Below are positions 61,992 to 64,000 of a stretch of 64,000 bases of DNA, piece by piece. The notes beneath the pieces are model-generated. The model worked only from the letters and a program-made list of their open reading frames with translations, made no database searches and was not told where the DNA came from. The position numbers and the translations under genes were made by a program. Positions within the stretch are counted from its first letter, which is position 1. Each line of letters starts with the position of its first letter. The stretch is from DATGSL01 sp964645585 (GTDB lineage: Bacteria > Verrucomicrobiota > Verrucomicrobiia > Opitutales > T3Sed10-336), in contig CAZYAN010000014.1 of NCBI GenBank assembly GCA_964645585.1, forward strand, positions 9,532 to 73,531, read 5' to 3'.

Positions 61992-63386
61992 TCAGATATG
62001 GATCGCTTCGTCGCGGACCGCGCCCGCCGCTTCGCCGAGAGCTTCGGCAAGAGTCGGGTGGGCGTGGATGACGCCGTGGATTTCGTCGACCGTTACTTCG
62101 AGCGACATCGCCAGCCCGTATTCCGCGATCAGCTCGGTTGCTTCGGAACCAATGATGTGGGCTCCGATGATCTCGCCGTCCTCCGCCGCAAGGACTTTCA
62201 CAAAGCCTTCTGATTCTTCCGATGCCACCGCTTTGCCGGAGGCGGTAAAGGGAAATTTACCCACGGTGAACTCGATCCCCGCCTCGCGGGCCGCCTTCTC
62301 CGTGAGCCCTTGGCTCGCGACCTGCGGCTGGCAGTAGGTGCAGCTCGGAAACTGCGTCACGCGCCGCGGCGTGCTGTGCTCAAATATCCCGTTCACCGCC
62401 TGGATCGCTTCGAAGGTTGCCACATGAGCGAGCCAGGGCGGTCCGATAATATCGCCGGCGGCGTAGATTCCTCGAACGTTTGTCTGATAGCGGTCGTCGA
62501 CGCGGATGTAGCCGCGATCGAGATCGAGCTTTACCCGCGGCGACAGCGCCTTGTCCAGATTCGCGACAACGCCGATCGCCAGCAGCATCGATTCGGCTTC
62601 GAACGATTCCTTCTTGTCGCCGGTAACCAAATCGCAGCGAACATTCTTTTTGCCGACCTTGATGTTTTCCACGCGGGTGGCCGTGCGCGAATCGATGCCC
62701 TGTTTCTTGAAACTCCGCTCGAGCACGCGCGCGCATTCCTCGTCCTCGACCGGCAGCAGCTGGGGCAGCATTTCGACGAGGGTTACCTTCGTGCCAAAAG
62801 CGTTATAAAAGTAGGCGAACTCGACGCCGATCGCACCGGCGCCGACGATGAGAATGGACTTTGGCTGCTTCTTGAGCGCGAGCGCCTCGCGGGAGGTCAT
62901 CACCCGTTCTCCGTCGACAGGAAGATCGGGAAGCTGGCGCGGTTTGCAGCCGGTCGCGAGCAGGATGTTTTTTGTCTTGAGAAAGCGACCCTTCTCTTGG
63001 CCGTCAACGATTTCGACCATGCCGGGAACGCTGACCTGGCCAAGTCCGATTACGTAATCGACCTTGTTTTTGCGGAAGAGGAATTCAATGCCTTTGGCCA
63101 TTTTGTCGGCAACCCCGCGCGAGCGAGCGATCACCTTGGCAAAGTCGTAGCCGATTTTCTCGCACGACAGGCCGAAGTCGGCCGCTTTCTGCATCGTCCG
63201 GTAAAGCTCTGCGCTCTTCAAGAGGGCCTTGCTCGGGATGCAGCCCCAGTTTAAGCAGGTGCCGCCCGCGCGTTCCATTTCGACGCAGGCAACCTTTTTG
63301 CCGAGCTGGCCGGCACGAATAGCGGCGGCATAACCGGCGGGGCCGCCGCCGATTACGACGAGATCGTAGGTATCGTTTTCAGACAT
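61992..63386 (-). CDS. lpdA: Dihydrolipoyl dehydrogenase
   Basis: The E3 flavoprotein of 2-oxoacid dehydrogenase and glycine cleavage complexes; reoxidises dihydrolipoamide with NAD+. The 464 residues carry the FAD motif GGGPAGYAAA at 13-22, the redox disulfide Cys44/Cys49 in GGTCLNWGCIPSK, the NAD motif GAGAIGVEFA near 183, the second FAD motif GIYAAGDI near 308 and the C-terminal HAHPTLAEA base histidine. No E1 or E2 gene lies adjacent, so this copy serves complexes encoded elsewhere. Convergent with the cytochrome gene (62 bp). Confidence 0.96.
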   Translation of the reverse strand: MSENDTYDLVVIGGGPAGYAAAIRAGQLGKKVACVEMERAGGTCLNWGCIPSKALLKSAELYRTMQKAADFGLSCEKIGYDFAKVIARSRGVADKMAKGIEFLFRKNKVDYVIGLGQVSVPGMVEIVDGQEKGRFLKTKNILLATGCKPRQLPDLPVDGERVMTSREALALKKQPKSILIVGAGAIGVEFAYFYNAFGTKVTLVEMLPQLLPVEDEECARVLERSFKKQGIDSRTATRVENIKVGKKNVRCDLVTGDKKESFEAESMLLAIGVVANLDKALSPRVKLDLDRGYIRVDDRYQTNVRGIYAAGDIIGPPWLAHVATFEAIQAVNGIFEHSTPRRVTQFPSCTYCQPQVASQGLTEKAAREAGIEFTVGKFPFTASGKAVASEESEGFVKVLAAEDGEIIGAHIIGSEATELIAEYGLAMSLEVTVDEIHGVIHAHPTLAEALGEAAGAVRDEAIHI

Positions 63387-63460
63387 TTCCTCAGCTTGGA
63401 TTCGTGCCCGGACGAGGATGTCCAGACCCGATCTCCTTTGATGTTAGAAAAAAGAAAAAC

Positions 63461-63883
63461 TCAAATATCAATTACGTCGTCGCGACGTGGACGACGCCTC
63501 CCTCTGCCTCCTGATCCCCCGCCTCCCGGCGGAGCTTTGAACAGGGAGTTAATCAGGATCGTCACAAGACTGATGATCAACCCCCCGAAAAAAGCTGACC
63601 CGAAGCCCGCGACATGGAAACCGTCGACGAGCCTCCCGGCCAGCAGGAACAGGAACGCATTGATGAAAAGGACGCCGATTCCCATCGTCAAAACAATAAA
63701 CGGGAGGGTGAAAAAGACGAGGAGCGGCTTGAGGAAGGCATTGAACAAGCTGAGGACAAGAACGACCACAACCAAGGCTGTGCCACTGTCGTAACCAATC
63801 CCCGGCACCAGATGAGCGCTGACAAGAACGCCGAGCGCCAGCAGGAGCCATGAGTGAATGAGTCGCATCAACGGAAGCGGCAT
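63461..63883 (-). CDS. YvlD/phage-holin-like four-helix membrane protein
   Basis: A 140-residue membrane protein with four hydrophobic helices (about 8-25, 34-58, 62-82 and 92-115), the motif FNAFLKPLLVFFTLPF at 46-61 and FLFLLAGRLVDGF at about 77-89, as in the YvlD (DUF360) family. The C-terminal tail is Gly/Arg rich and basic (GGGGSGGRGRRRPRRDD). The family's function is unclear; the holin name comes from weak similarity, and no phage genes are present. A TATAGT box on the minus strand at 63897-63892 puts the transcript start next to the ATG, so a near-leaderless message is possible. Confidence 0.85.
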   Translation of the reverse strand: MPLPLMRLIHSWLLLALGVLVSAHLVPGIGYDSGTALVVVVLVLSLFNAFLKPLLVFFTLPFIVLTMGIGVLFINAFLFLLAGRLVDGFHVAGFGSAFFGGLIISLVTILINSLFKAPPGGGGSGGRGRRRPRRDDVIDI

Positions 63884-63928
63884 GCTGACGAACTATACGA
63901 GTCAAATCGGGAAGGGGAAGTGCCGATT

Positions 63929-63957
63929 AAAAAAAAGCGCGCCATCGGCCGTCGCGC
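63929..63957 (-). terminator. Intrinsic terminator of a gene beyond the right edge
   Basis: On the minus strand GCGCG (complement of 63957-63953) and CGCGC (complement of 63941-63937) form a stem, followed directly by eight T (63936-63929). It is the clearest Rho-independent terminator in the window and would end a minus-strand gene lying past position 64000. Confidence 0.6.
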
Positions 63958-64000
63958 CGGAAAGGCCGTCTATGCCGCAAGGACGGCGATACGGGGTCAG

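Noticed and set aside
63461..63883. Prophage holin
   Set aside because: Four-helix YvlD-type protein with no phage genes around; a chromosomal membrane protein is more likely.
1..64000. tRNA, rRNA, CRISPR, insertion sequence, prophage or integron
   Set aside because: No cloverleaf, array of direct repeats, transposase or integrase was found on either strand by eye; small or degenerate elements could be missed.

Overview
The window reads as a GC-rich bacterial chromosome segment, most likely Verrucomicrobiota (possibly Opitutia-like; phylum inferred, not proven). Pointers are a planctomycete/verrucomicrobia-type cytochrome plus DUF1549/DUF1553 plus DUF1501 cassette, a standalone exosortase, a DUF1559-style pseudopilin, secreted proteins opening with a YEPFDY-like motif and closing with an FFRL-type tail, a K+-dependent membrane pyrophosphatase, and an HPF-cold-shock fusion. 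I found no rRNA, tRNA, CRISPR array, insertion sequence, integrase or phage gene, so this looks like core or slowly drifting chromosome rather than an island.

Layout. 0-6.4 kb: serA, plsY, then hom-lysC-thrC, which runs from aspartyl phosphate and homoserine to threonine. 6.6-10.5 kb: an overlapping signalling operon of Cache-type histidine kinase, single-domain response regulator and REC-PAS-SpoIIE phosphatase. 10.7-14.4 kb: a secreted GH2 enzyme and, convergent to it, glutamine-dependent nadE. 14.8-21.3 kb: a secreted-protein locus holding two paralogous lectin-like proteins (one fused to a phosphodiester glycosidase), a PQQ-repeat lipoprotein, a pseudopilin and a secreted PHP metallohydrolase. 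21.5-25.1 kb: zwf, then an HPF-cold-shock fusion, a DksA-like zinc finger protein and apaH, a stress and alarmone group. 25.2-28.6 kb (minus): VWA protein, an unknown protein and the exosortase. 28.7-32 kb: adenylate-kinase-like protein, ribE overlapping a family-4 uracil-DNA glycosylase, and a DUF72 protein. 32.3-35.3 kb: a 984-residue multi-PAS histidine kinase.

35.7-41.5 kb (minus): hppA, htpG and a sodium:neurotransmitter-symporter family gene. 41.6-49.8 kb (minus): an NtrC-type sigma-54 activator followed by a co-directional set of PstS-like binding protein, unknown helical protein, a 956-residue TPR protein, a smaller TPR-like protein and an ExbB/TolQ channel. No ExbD, TonB or Pst permease is present; this is the best candidate for an undescribed envelope system here. 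50-54.3 kb (minus): the MoxR-DUF58-transglutaminase cassette. 54.5-61.9 kb (plus): polysaccharide deacetylase, the large cytochrome/DUF1549/DUF1553 protein, its DUF1501 partner, and a membrane cytochrome with leucine-rich repeats and a YHS-like metal site. 62-64 kb (minus): lpdA and a YvlD/holin-like membrane protein, with a strong terminator at the right edge.

The whole gives a picture of a heterotroph with a substantial secretome for phosphorylated or sulfated polysaccharide, heavy envelope investment, and regulation by PAS/Cache sensors. All product names rest on motif reading alone. Regulatory sites were found by eye and are marked with modest confidence.
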